A stretch of 64,000 nucleotides of DNA from Conexibacter sp. S30A1 (lineage in GTDB: Bacteria > Actinomycetota > Thermoleophilia > Solirubrobacterales > Solirubrobacteraceae), in assembly GCF_023330665.1 (NCBI RefSeq), contig NZ_CP097127.1, positions 3,038,001 to 3,102,000 of the forward strand. Reading direction: 5' to 3'. The stretch's first letter is position 1; every line of letters begins with the position of its first letter. The position numbers were made by a program, and so were the translations under genes. This document shows positions 1 through 6,649 of the stretch, piece by piece. The notes beneath the pieces are model-generated. The model was not told where the DNA came from, did no database searches, and saw only the letters and a list, made by a program, of their open reading frames with translations.

Positions 1-419
1 CCCAGTTGCCGACCCCGGCGCTGTTGCGCGAAGCGTTTCTGTGGAGTCAGGAACGGACGGTCACGAAGACCGCGACCGTGTCGCTTTACGCCAACCAATA
101 CGAGGTCAACGCCGCGCTCGCCGGCTGCAAGGTCGAGTTGGTGTTCGACCCGTTCGATCTCACGATGATCGAGGTTCGCTACCAGCATCGCCCGATGGGG
201 ACCGCCACACCTTTGGTGATCGGCCGCCGCACCCACCCACAAGCCCAGCGGGAGCTGCCGCCACCACCGGCCGGCACAGGGATCGACTACCTGAAGCTGC
301 TGGCTGAGCAGCGCGACGCTGAGCTGGGTGGTCAGCGGATCGACTACGCCAGCCTCACAAACAACGGCGACGGCGACGGCGAGAAGGATCGTGACATCAA
401 CCAAAAGCAGGAGGGATGA
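1..419 (+). CDS. Mu/TnsB-type transposase, C-terminal part (5' end outside window)
   Basis: Only the last ~138 residues are visible and the reading frame is open to the left edge, so the N-terminus and catalytic core lie outside the window. The visible piece holds the small beta-barrel-like domain typical of the C-terminus of Mu-type DDE transposases ('TVSLYANQYEV', 'VELVFDPFDLT.IEVRY'), followed by a polar tail. It is followed at once by an AAA ATPase and then a DUF3987 protein, which is the order seen in Mu/Tn7-like actinobacterial transposons. The family call comes from recognised motifs; the catalytic residues cannot be checked here. Confidence 0.75.
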   Translation, partial: QLPTPALLREAFLWSQERTVTKTATVSLYANQYEVNAALAGCKVELVFDPFDLTMIEVRYQHRPMGTATPLVIGRRTHPQAQRELPPPPAGTGIDYLKLLAEQRDAELGGQRIDYASLTNNGDGDGEKDRDINQKQEG

Positions 420-422
420 GCA

Positions 423-1238
423 GTGAGTATTGACAGGTTGCGCGCCCATTACGGGTTCACACGCATGCCGTTCGGGAAGGATCTGGCACCGGGAATGTTG
501 CATGCCCATGGCTCGCATGCTGAGGCGGTCGCCCGGATGGCGTGGTGCATCAGTGAGCAGGCGATCGGTGTGATCAGCGGGGAGTGCGGCGCCGGCAAAA
601 CTGTTGCTGCCCGCGCCGCTGTGGCGAGCCTTGATGCCTCAAGGCACACGGTGCTTTATCTCGGAACCCCCGGCGTCGGGTTGCGCGGTATCTACGGGCT
701 GATCATCAACACCCTGGGCGCCACCCCTAGGTTCCATCACGCCGCTCTGATCCCCCAAGCCCAAGAGATGCTCGCCGCCGAGAGCGCGGAGCGTGGCAAG
801 CATGTCGTGATCATCATTGATGAAGCCCATTTGCTTGACGCGGAGAGCCTGGAGGGGATCCGGTGTTTGTCAAACATGGGGATGGACCAGACCGCCCCGT
901 TCTGTTTGCTTTTGCTCGGCCAACCCACACTTCGGCGTCGGCTGCGCAACGGCACGTTCACCGCGCTGGACCAGAGGATCGCGGTGCGTTACACGATCAA
1001 CGGCCTCGACCTGAAAGAGACCCGAAGCTATGTGCAGCATCATTTGGCGCTCGCGGGCCGCTCGGACACCCTGTTCTCCGATGATGCGATCAGCCTGATC
1101 CACACCACGTCCCGTGGTCTGCCGAGGTTGATCAACAACCTCGCTGTCGCGGCGCTGGTTGCCGCGTTCGCGGCAAACAAGGCGATCGTGGATGAGAGCT
1201 CGGCACGGGTCGCCGTCACAGAGGTCTCAGCCGAATGA
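423..1238 (+). CDS. ExeA/TniB-type AAA+ ATPase, transposition helper
   Basis: A 271-residue P-loop ATPase. Walker A is 'GECGAGKT' at about residues 53-60 and Walker B 'VVIIIDEAHLL' at about 129-139; a sensor region 'TTSRGLPRLINNLA' lies near residue 225. The family (ExeA/TnsC/TniB/MuB-like) binds DNA with ATP and delivers target DNA to the paired transposase. The GTG start at 423 sits just after the transposase stop (417-419) behind an AGGAGGG ribosome site, so the two are translationally coupled. It overlaps the next gene by 4 bases. The helper role is inferred from family and position. Confidence 0.85.
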   Translation: MSIDRLRAHYGFTRMPFGKDLAPGMLHAHGSHAEAVARMAWCISEQAIGVISGECGAGKTVAARAAVASLDASRHTVLYLGTPGVGLRGIYGLIINTLGATPRFHHAALIPQAQEMLAAESAERGKHVVIIIDEAHLLDAESLEGIRCLSNMGMDQTAPFCLLLLGQPTLRRRLRNGTFTALDQRIAVRYTINGLDLKETRSYVQHHLALAGRSDTLFSDDAISLIHTTSRGLPRLINNLAVAALVAAFAANKAIVDESSARVAVTEVSAE

Positions 1239-2506
1239 CCGCCACCCTGTCGCTGCTTGACCCGCCACCGGAGGATCAGCCTACAAACAGCGGGCTGCTG
1301 CCAGCACCGCCAGGCTGGCCGCAAGCACCAGCACCCGCCGTCTACCACGAGCTGCTCGGCGAGATCGTGGGCCGCGTCGCCCCGCACACCGAGGCTGACC
1401 CGGTCGCGATCCTCACCCAGCTGCTGGTCGGGTTCGGTACCGCCATCGGTCGTGGCGCGTGGTTCCAAGTCGAAGCGACCCGCCATCACACCAACGAGTT
1501 CATGCTGCTGGTCGGTGACAGCGCGAAGGCGAGAAAGGGGTCATCTTGGGATCATGTCCGTCGGCTTCTGGTCAGTGTCGACACGTCGATCGACTCACGG
1601 ATTCTCACCGGCCTATCCAGTGGCGAGGGGTTGATCTGGGCGGTCCGTGACCCAGCCGGCCAGGATCCCGGTCACCCTGATCAGCGGCTGCTGGTGATCG
1701 AACCAGAATTCGCGTCAGTATTGAAGGCCGCAAGCCGTGAGATCTCGACACTCTCACCAACTCTGCGCTCAGCGTGGGATGGACGGCCACTGGCGATCCT
1801 GACCCGCACCGCGCCGGCGCGCGCCAGCACCGCGCACATCACGCTAATCGGTCACATCACCCAACACGAGTTGCGCCGCCACATAACCCAGGCAGAGCTC
1901 TCCAACGGGTATCTGAACCGGATCCTGATCGTCTGCTGCCGCCGCCAGCGCCTGCTCCCAGAAGGCGGCGAACCTGACCCCCTCGCCGGCACCGGCCTTG
2001 ATCGCCTGCTCGCCACGGCGCTACGCCAAGCACGCACAGCCGGCCAGATCAAGCTTGATCCCGACGCCCGGGAGATGTGGCATCACGCCTACCGCACACT
2101 CGCCCAGCCACAGGCCGGGATTATCGGCCAGATCACCGCCCGCGCCGAAGCGCACGTCATCCGCCTCGCGCTTCTCTACGCCCTCGCTGACGGCAAAACC
2201 CAGATCGGCAGCCCGCACCTGAGCGCCGCACTCGCGCTCCAGGACTACGCCACCCGGTCCGCAGCATGGGCGCTCACCGGTGCGACCGGTCAGCCACTCG
2301 CCGAACAGATCCACACCATCCTCACAAACCATCCCGGCGGACTGACCCGCAGCCAAATCAGCCAGACCCTCAACCACAACCAGCCCGCCGGGCAGATCGA
2401 CCACGCCCTCCAAGCCCTGCACGCCGCCCACCGCGTCCACAGCACCCAGATCCCGACCGGCGGACGACCCGCCCAGCTCTGGGCCGCCAGCAGCAGCGGG
2501 ACATAA
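1235..2506 (+). CDS. DUF3987 family protein in a Mu-like transposon
   Basis: 423 residues. It starts with ATG inside the stop of the ATPase gene (ATGA overlap), so it belongs to the same operon. Recognisable DUF3987 features are 'EADPVAILTQLLVGFGTAIGRG' in two parts near residues 49-70, the P-loop-like 'VGDSAKARKGSS' near 90-101, 'LLVIEPEFASVL' near 150, and a C-terminal winged-helix-like part ('GGLTRSQISQTLNH'). DUF3987 proteins resemble replicative helicase or primase-associated ATPases and sit on mobile elements. The lysine in 'KARKGSS' stands where a Walker A Lys is expected, but the loop is not canonical. The role in transposition or element replication is unknown. Confidence 0.7.
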   Translation: MTATLSLLDPPPEDQPTNSGLLPAPPGWPQAPAPAVYHELLGEIVGRVAPHTEADPVAILTQLLVGFGTAIGRGAWFQVEATRHHTNEFMLLVGDSAKARKGSSWDHVRRLLVSVDTSIDSRILTGLSSGEGLIWAVRDPAGQDPGHPDQRLLVIEPEFASVLKAASREISTLSPTLRSAWDGRPLAILTRTAPARASTAHITLIGHITQHELRRHITQAELSNGYLNRILIVCCRRQRLLPEGGEPDPLAGTGLDRLLATALRQARTAGQIKLDPDAREMWHHAYRTLAQPQAGIIGQITARAEAHVIRLALLYALADGKTQIGSPHLSAALALQDYATRSAAWALTGATGQPLAEQIHTILTNHPGGLTRSQISQTLNHNQPAGQIDHALQALHAAHRVHSTQIPTGGRPAQLWAASSSGT

Positions 2507-2697
2507 CCGGCCGGCTGCCTACCGCCACGCGCGAGTGGGTCGAATCGCTCGCCGAGCACCCGGCCGCGCCACCAGACCGGTCACTCAGAAACCTGAGCAC
2601 CTCATGGCGAGCGATCAAAAGCGAAAGCGAAGCGGTCACAAACGCGCGACAAGCAACCGCAAGCCCACGACCCTGACCGCCCTTCATTGCGAGCCGA
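2507..2697 (+). other. intergenic or decayed coding remnant after the transposon operon
   Basis: No intact gene. In the +1 frame relative to the window there is a stretch with protein-like composition (including 'TREWVESLAEHP' and 'SLRNLSTSWRAIKSES') ending in a stop at 2674-2676. It has no start codon or ribosome site of its own and runs in from a shadow frame of the DUF3987 gene. It may be the tail of a protein whose front was lost. Function not assigned. Confidence 0.3.
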
Positions 2698-3045
2698 TCA
2701 GCCGTCAGCCCGGGACCCCACCCCGGACTTACTTCTTCTTTCGTACCCCACCCCCCGATGCCGCCGAACAAAAGCATCACCGTCCCGAAAATCAACGGCG
2801 CTCAACACCAGATCACCGAGCAGCGCCCGCTCACCAGCCCAGCCCGCGAACTCGACCAAGCCCGACGCGTACTGCGCCGTCGTCTTCTCAGACCGCCCAC
2901 GCGCGGCGCGCTCCTCAAACAGGAACCGATCGAACACCGGGACGAGATCGAACCGCTCGTCAACCACTGACCAGTAGCTCACCCCTGAAGGCAAATCAAC
3001 ACGCTGTCGCTGAAACGAGCCGAGCACCAACGACCACAACACCAC
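2698..3045 (-). pseudogene. tyrosine recombinase, N-terminal core-binding fragment
   Basis: A 115-codon minus-strand frame whose first ~75 residues look like the N-terminal SAM-like domain of a phage-type integrase: 'WSVVDERFDLVPVFDRFL' followed by 'RGRSEKTTAQYASGLVEF'. The expected continuation, and the catalytic Arg-His-Arg-Tyr domain, are absent: the frame turns into arginine-rich sequence and stops. I read it as an integrase remnant cut by rearrangement next to the transposon. The alternative is a chance frame, which the helix-forming, family-like motif makes less likely. Confidence 0.5.
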
Positions 3046-3122
3046 AACCCGCGGACACCCACCCAGAACGAACGAAGCGGCCGAGCGCGACCGCCACGCC
3101 CGACCCCCCGCTCAGCACGCGC

Positions 3123-3182
3123 CCGCGTCCGGACTTGCTGCGCTCGGCCCTCCGGGCCTTCGCTCCACAAGACCGGACGCGG
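3123..3182. repeat. inverted repeat, 15-bp arms with 30-nt loop
   Basis: Arms CCGCGTCCGGACTTG (3123-3137) and CAAGACCGGACGCGG (3168-3182) pair with one mismatch. The loop contains CTTCGCTCC, also present in the loop of the palindrome inside the first IS256 transposase gene (11492-11546). This suggests one family of dispersed palindromic repeats. It could also act as a terminator-like hairpin, but there is no U-run. Confidence 0.55.
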
Positions 3183-3279
3183 CAACCACAACAGCCAGAG
3201 CACCACCAGAAAGACAACGGCGCGACAGCGCTGAGCTGCTCTACGCCGACACCCAACGACACCAACAACCCGGCAGAAA

Positions 3280-3443
3280 GGGTCAGGGTCAGCGACCACC
3301 CCGCCGGCACCGAGGGCCGCGCGGTCCTGATCGAACGCGAAATGCAGCACGACGGCTACAAGGCGCTCCAAGCACTGATCGCCGACTACCTTGATCAGGC
3401 CAGAGCACACGACGAGATCCCGATGCTACGCACCGTCCTTTGA
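3280..3443 (+). pseudogene. fragment of an unrecognised small protein (C-terminal end)
   Basis: The last ~45 codons of a long low-complexity plus frame have a clearly different, protein-like composition: 'GRAVLIEREMQHDGYKALQA' followed by 'LIADYLDQARAHDEIP'. This looks like the end of an amphipathic helical protein. Upstream the frame is proline/arginine/threonine-rich and probably non-coding. With the integrase remnant nearby, I read this as leftover mobile-element sequence. Function unknown. Confidence 0.3.
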
Positions 3444-3826
3444 TAAGGCGAGCAGCCCGTGGCGGGCGGTCGGTCGCGTTTGCGCGGCCGCACGCTTGGG
3501 CCAGACAGTCGCGCTGGCGGCCGGCACGCGACCGCTGCGACTGTTTGCGCCCGGAGCGTGACGGTCGGGGGTTGGCAGCAGGGTCGTGTTCACGCTACGG
3601 TTTCCGGTGTCTCATCAACGACTATTGACCGGCGGGGCACATGGCGCTGCGAGCTGCATCCACGACTGGCTGGAGCACGATCGCGTCACGCCGCGCGCCC
3701 ATCCCCCCGGGACCTCACGCCCAAGCTCGCGGGCCGTGCCAGATCTCGCATCCACCGCCGCGTGAAGATCGTCACGGCGGCGCGCGTGCCGGTTCGCGTC
3801 CGGTCGCCCGGGCGGCTGTGGGGGTG
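3444..3826. other. about 380 bases with no supported gene
   Basis: Both strands carry only arginine/alanine-rich open frames without ribosome sites or recognisable motifs. The stretch separates the integrase debris from the end of cassette A's minus-strand arm. Confidence 0.5.
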
Positions 3827-4261
3827 TTAGGCGCTGCGTTTGGCGCGCGCGGGGGTTTGGCTCCTGTCCGCACAGGCGTCGGCGAGCTCGCCGGCGGTGG
3901 TGGAGAGCTCAGCGAACGCTTGCGCGATCGTTACGATCTCGCCGTCCTCGAGCGCAACGCCGATCTGTTTGACGGCGGTGTCAAAGCGCTGCCACAGCGC
4001 CTTGGGTCCCGGCCGGCTGGCTGTGGGCGCGAGCTCGGGGGCGAGCGCACGGATCGAGCTCGCGCCAGGCCTTGGGTTCTGTTTGATGTTCGCCAGATCG
4101 CCGAGCAGCAGCGCGCGGCTGCGTGCACGCGCGGCGTCAGCGAGTGTCCGAAGCCGGGTCGGGTACTCGTCAAAGCCGCGGATCGCGGTCTCCCACCGCT
4201 GGTCGGCTTTGCGGATCTGCTCAAGCGCCGCGGCAGCGGACACAAGCGGCTCGTCGCTCAC
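3827..4261 (-). CDS. cassette A: small helical 'LWQRFDTAV' protein
   Basis: 144 residues, GTG start at 4261 overlapping the stop of the upstream HTH gene (GTGA), so translation is coupled. It is mostly helical and charged, with no signal peptide or membrane segment. The C-terminal third ('ALWQRFDTAVKQIG', 'AQAFAELSTTAGELADAC') is clearly homologous to the protein at 53514-54005 ('DLWQRFDTAVAEMN', 'AAAFGGMADAAGQLARAV'), which has the same neighbours. The Trp-containing helix loosely resembles DUF349-type helical repeats, but I do not claim membership. It is always placed behind the regulator gene, so a role as partner or anti-regulator of the HTH protein is possible. Function unknown. Confidence 0.8.
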   Translation of the reverse strand: MSDEPLVSAAAALEQIRKADQRWETAIRGFDEYPTRLRTLADAARARSRALLLGDLANIKQNPRPGASSIRALAPELAPTASRPGPKALWQRFDTAVKQIGVALEDGEIVTIAQAFAELSTTAGELADACADRSQTPARAKRSA

Positions 4262-4569
4262 CTACGCCCCCCGGGCAGCTCCAGCGAGGTCGCGAGATCC
4301 AGCGTGGCCTGCTCCGGCGCGTCGCTCCAGTCCTCCCGGCCGGTCGGCTCGATCACCATGCCGCGGGCTTTTGGGCGTCCGATGTCCGCACGCGGCGCGC
4401 TGTCCAGGAACCGGTCGAGGTCGTGCTGGTATACGAGCCAGCGGCGTGGGTTGGCTTGGTCGCGGTGCGCGGCAAGCCGTCCGGTGCTGACCCACGCGCG
4501 CGGGGTTGAGATGTTCAGCCCGAGCGTTGTTGCGATCTCGGCGACGGTCAGCTCACGGTCTTCGCTCAT
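4258..4569 (-). CDS. cassette A: excisionase/MerR-like HTH regulator
   Basis: 103 residues from ATG 4569 ('MSEDRELTVAEIATTLGL'); an in-frame start at 4596 would add nine residues but would cover an operator-like repeat, so 4569 is preferred. The N-terminal 55 residues form a winged-helix HTH_17-type domain ('VAEIATTLGLNISTPRAWVS', then 'YQHDLDRFL'). The tail is acidic and variable. Upstream there are three copies of a TCTAGCGCTAGA-like site, the best being perfect, as expected for autoregulation. The syntenic paralogue is 54002-54298. The perfect site recurs in the conjugation promoter at 28990-29003, so this protein is the leading candidate for controlling both. DNA binding is inferred. Confidence 0.8.
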   Translation of the reverse strand: MSEDRELTVAEIATTLGLNISTPRAWVSTGRLAAHRDQANPRRWLVYQHDLDRFLDSAPRADIGRPKARGMVIEPTGREDWSDAPEQATLDLATSLELPGGRR

Positions 4570-4578
4570 CGCCGTGAT

Positions 4579-4630
4579 TCTAACGCTACACACCACAGAA
4601 ACCTAGCGGGCTGAGGAATCTAGCGCTAGA
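4579..4630. promoter_or_regulatory. operator cluster between the divergent arms of cassette A
   Basis: Perfect 12-bp palindrome TCTAGCGCTAGA at 4619-4630, with two degenerate relatives upstream: TCTAACGCTACA at 4579-4590 and CCTAGCGGGCTG at 4602-4613. Centre spacings are 23 and 17 bp. The cluster lies between the HTH gene start (4569, minus) and the first candidate start of the membrane-protein gene (GTG 4640/4649, plus), so it can control both directions. The only other perfect copy I found is in the conjugation promoter (28990-29003). Confidence 0.7.
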
Positions 4631-4648
4631 GTGGTTGGGGTGGTTGGT

Positions 4649-5764
4649 GTGAGCGACAAGCCAGAGCAACGAACCGGCCCTGACAGCAACGTCACGCGCC
4701 TTGATGACGCCCGCTTCCGCGCCCGCCGCCACCCACCCGCACGCAACCCTCCTGGTCGCTTGCGGGATCGCGAGGGTGAGCCAGGGGACCCGACGGGGTA
4801 TTAGTTCACGCTCGATCTCGCCTCGGATGTAAGTTTGCCCGGCGAGCAGGGCCCGCTGAGCGCGGATGAGCACCTCGCGCGCCTACAGGCAGACACGCCC
4901 GACACGCCCGGGCATAAAACCGCGGACGAGGGCGGTGAGCGTCGCGAAGCTGAGCGGCCGCATATCGGTGTGAGTGAGGGCGCCGGCCAGCGCGATGGCG
5001 CGCCGGCGACGCCCGACAGCATCCTCGCCGCGATCTCCGCCGGGCATCTGCGCGCACAGGCGCGCGAGACACCGCGGCAGCCGCGCGGGTCAGCGGACCT
5101 CGCTGCCCCGCCGCCGCGTGCCCGCCACCCGAAGCGCCACCCCAGGAGGGTGGCGCCCCGGTCGCAGGCGGACGCTCGAGCGGCGGCACGCAAGCACGCC
5201 GGTTTGCCGCGTGGGTTTGGGGTCGGTGTCCCGCGCCGTCGGCTGCTCACAAGCGCCGCGGTCGCGGTTGTTGCCGGGGTGGTGGTGGCGGTGAGCGCAA
5301 TCTCGCTCGGCGTGCAGCCCGCGGCCAGGTCAGCCGCCCAGCTCGCCGATCGCGGGAGTGCAGCGGGCGTGAGCACGGATGCTCGCGCCGGCCACCGGGT
5401 AGAGCACAAGCCTGCGGCCCGGCAGACGAGCGCTCACGACACGCCGCCGGCACGCACCACCGCTCGTCGCGGCCACGCCAGCGGGCCGTCCGGGACGGGG
5501 CGGCGTAGCGTCACCCGTCCCGGAGTTGGCGCGCGTCAGCGCTCCAGCGTGCCCGGAAACACGGCCGGCGGCGGAACGGTCGTGACCAGCAACGCACACG
5601 GATCCGCGGGCACGGTGCAGACACGGCCGCGGGTTTCCTCAACAGACGCTTCGCGTACCAGCAGCGGTGCCGGTACGCCGCCGCCCAGCGGGGCGGCGGC
5701 GGACAGCTCCTGCGGTGGCGCTGGGGTGCTTGCACCGACGACTTGCGGCAAGCCGGCGCTATGA
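4649..5764 (+). CDS. cassette A: single-pass membrane protein, reading frame broken by an amber codon
   Basis: The frame opens at GTG 4649 ('VSDKPEQRTGPDSNVTRLDD') and hits TAG at 4802-4804, then stays open to 5764. A start at TTG 4835 would give 309 residues, but no ribosome site precedes it. Read through, the product would be 371 residues. It has an Arg/Pro-rich cytoplasmic part, one membrane helix ('LLTSAAVAVVAGVVVAVSAI'), a long Ser/Thr/Gly/Arg-rich outer stretch and a C-terminal Cys pair ('SSCGGAGVLAPTTCG'). The counterpart at 54361-55305 has the same plan and ends with 'SGCAPSVTNGGACSL'. Either this copy is a nonsense mutant, or translation restarts at 4835, or the base is a sequencing error. 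Confidence 0.65.
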
Positions 5765-5884
5765 GCCCGGGAGCAGAAGCCCACGCGTCCCGCGAGCTGT
5801 CGGCAGCGCCGGCGCGTGTGTGGTCGTTTGATCTTGAACGTCGATCAAAGCCCCAGGATGCCGGGGTGGTGTGAGGAGGAGCCG

Positions 5885-6649
5885 ATGAACCTAAAGCCAG
5901 CCCAGATTATCTTCGCGGTGATGGCCGGGGCGCTTATCGCCGGTGGCGGGTACGCGCTCGCGGCGTCCAGGACCACGACGATCCACGGGTGCGTGAACAA
6001 GCGCACGAGGGTGCTGACCGTCGCCGTGCGCTGCGACCGGGCGCAGAGCCCGCTGGTGTGGGATACCCGCGGGCCAGCGGGCCCACGGGGACCACGCGGG
6101 TTCCGTGGCGTGCGCGGGGTGGCGGGGCCGGCTGGTGCCGCTGGGTCGGTGGCGGTCGGGTCGGTCAGCACCGGCGCTCCAGGCAGCCAGGCGAGCGTGA
6201 CCAACACCGGCAGCAGCTCGAGCGCGATCCTTGACTTCACGATCCCGCAGGGCGCAACCGGCGCAACCGGCGCGACCGGCGCGAATGGCACAAGCACCGG
6301 CACGACCGCCTACGGGGAGATCTGGATGGGCAAGAGCACCGCGCAGCTCGCGCCGGGCCCAAGCCAGAACATCGTCGGGGAGGGCAGCAACGGGGTCGGT
6401 GGCGGGGCGGTGGATGTTCAGGGCTGCTCGACGGCGGGGCTCGCCAACCCGGTGGTGCAGGTGACCGCCGACAAGGACCCCAACGACAACCTGCAGGGCG
6501 CCAACAACACCGCCAATGTCGCCTCCGCGTATGTGACCGGCTGGTCAACCGAGCCGGACACCAACATCCTGGTCGTCGACGTCGCGACCACAAACCCCGT
6601 GAACGGCGCCGCGGTGCTCTCGGACTTCTCGATCTCGGTGTCGTGCTGA
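5885..6649 (+). CDS. cassette A: collagen-like secreted protein
   Basis: 254 residues from ATG 5885 behind GAGGAGGAG. An N-terminal signal or anchor segment ('IIFAVMAGALIAGGGYALAA', 8-27) is followed by a short Cys-containing module ('IHGCVNKRTRVLTVAVRC'), Gly-X-Y repeats (63-87, 'GPAGPRGPRGFRG'), a tail-fibre-like piece ending 'ILDFTIPQG' and a second run 'GATGATGATG' (123-132). The C-terminal beta-rich domain ends 'FSISVSC'. Collagen-like tracts form trimeric surface stalks. The paralogue at 55337-56101 has exactly the same length and domain order. The stop overlaps the start of the next gene (TGATG), implying linked synthesis. Surface location is inferred. Confidence 0.85.
   Translation: MNLKPAQIIFAVMAGALIAGGGYALAASRTTTIHGCVNKRTRVLTVAVRCDRAQSPLVWDTRGPAGPRGPRGFRGVRGVAGPAGAAGSVAVGSVSTGAPGSQASVTNTGSSSSAILDFTIPQGATGATGATGANGTSTGTTAYGEIWMGKSTAQLAPGPSQNIVGEGSNGVGGGAVDVQGCSTAGLANPVVQVTADKDPNDNLQGANNTANVASAYVTGWSTEPDTNILVVDVATTNPVNGAAVLSDFSISVSC

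Noticed and set aside
2535..3443. 302-codon plus-strand frame
   Set aside because: Most of it is low-complexity Pro/Arg/Thr sequence running over an integrase remnant; only the last part looks protein-like and is reported as a fragment.
3641..4606. Long plus-strand open frame (321 codons) opposite the cassette A minus-strand genes
   Set aside because: It is the complement of two real genes with homologues at 53514-54298; its composition is arginine/alanine-rich and there is no ribosome site.
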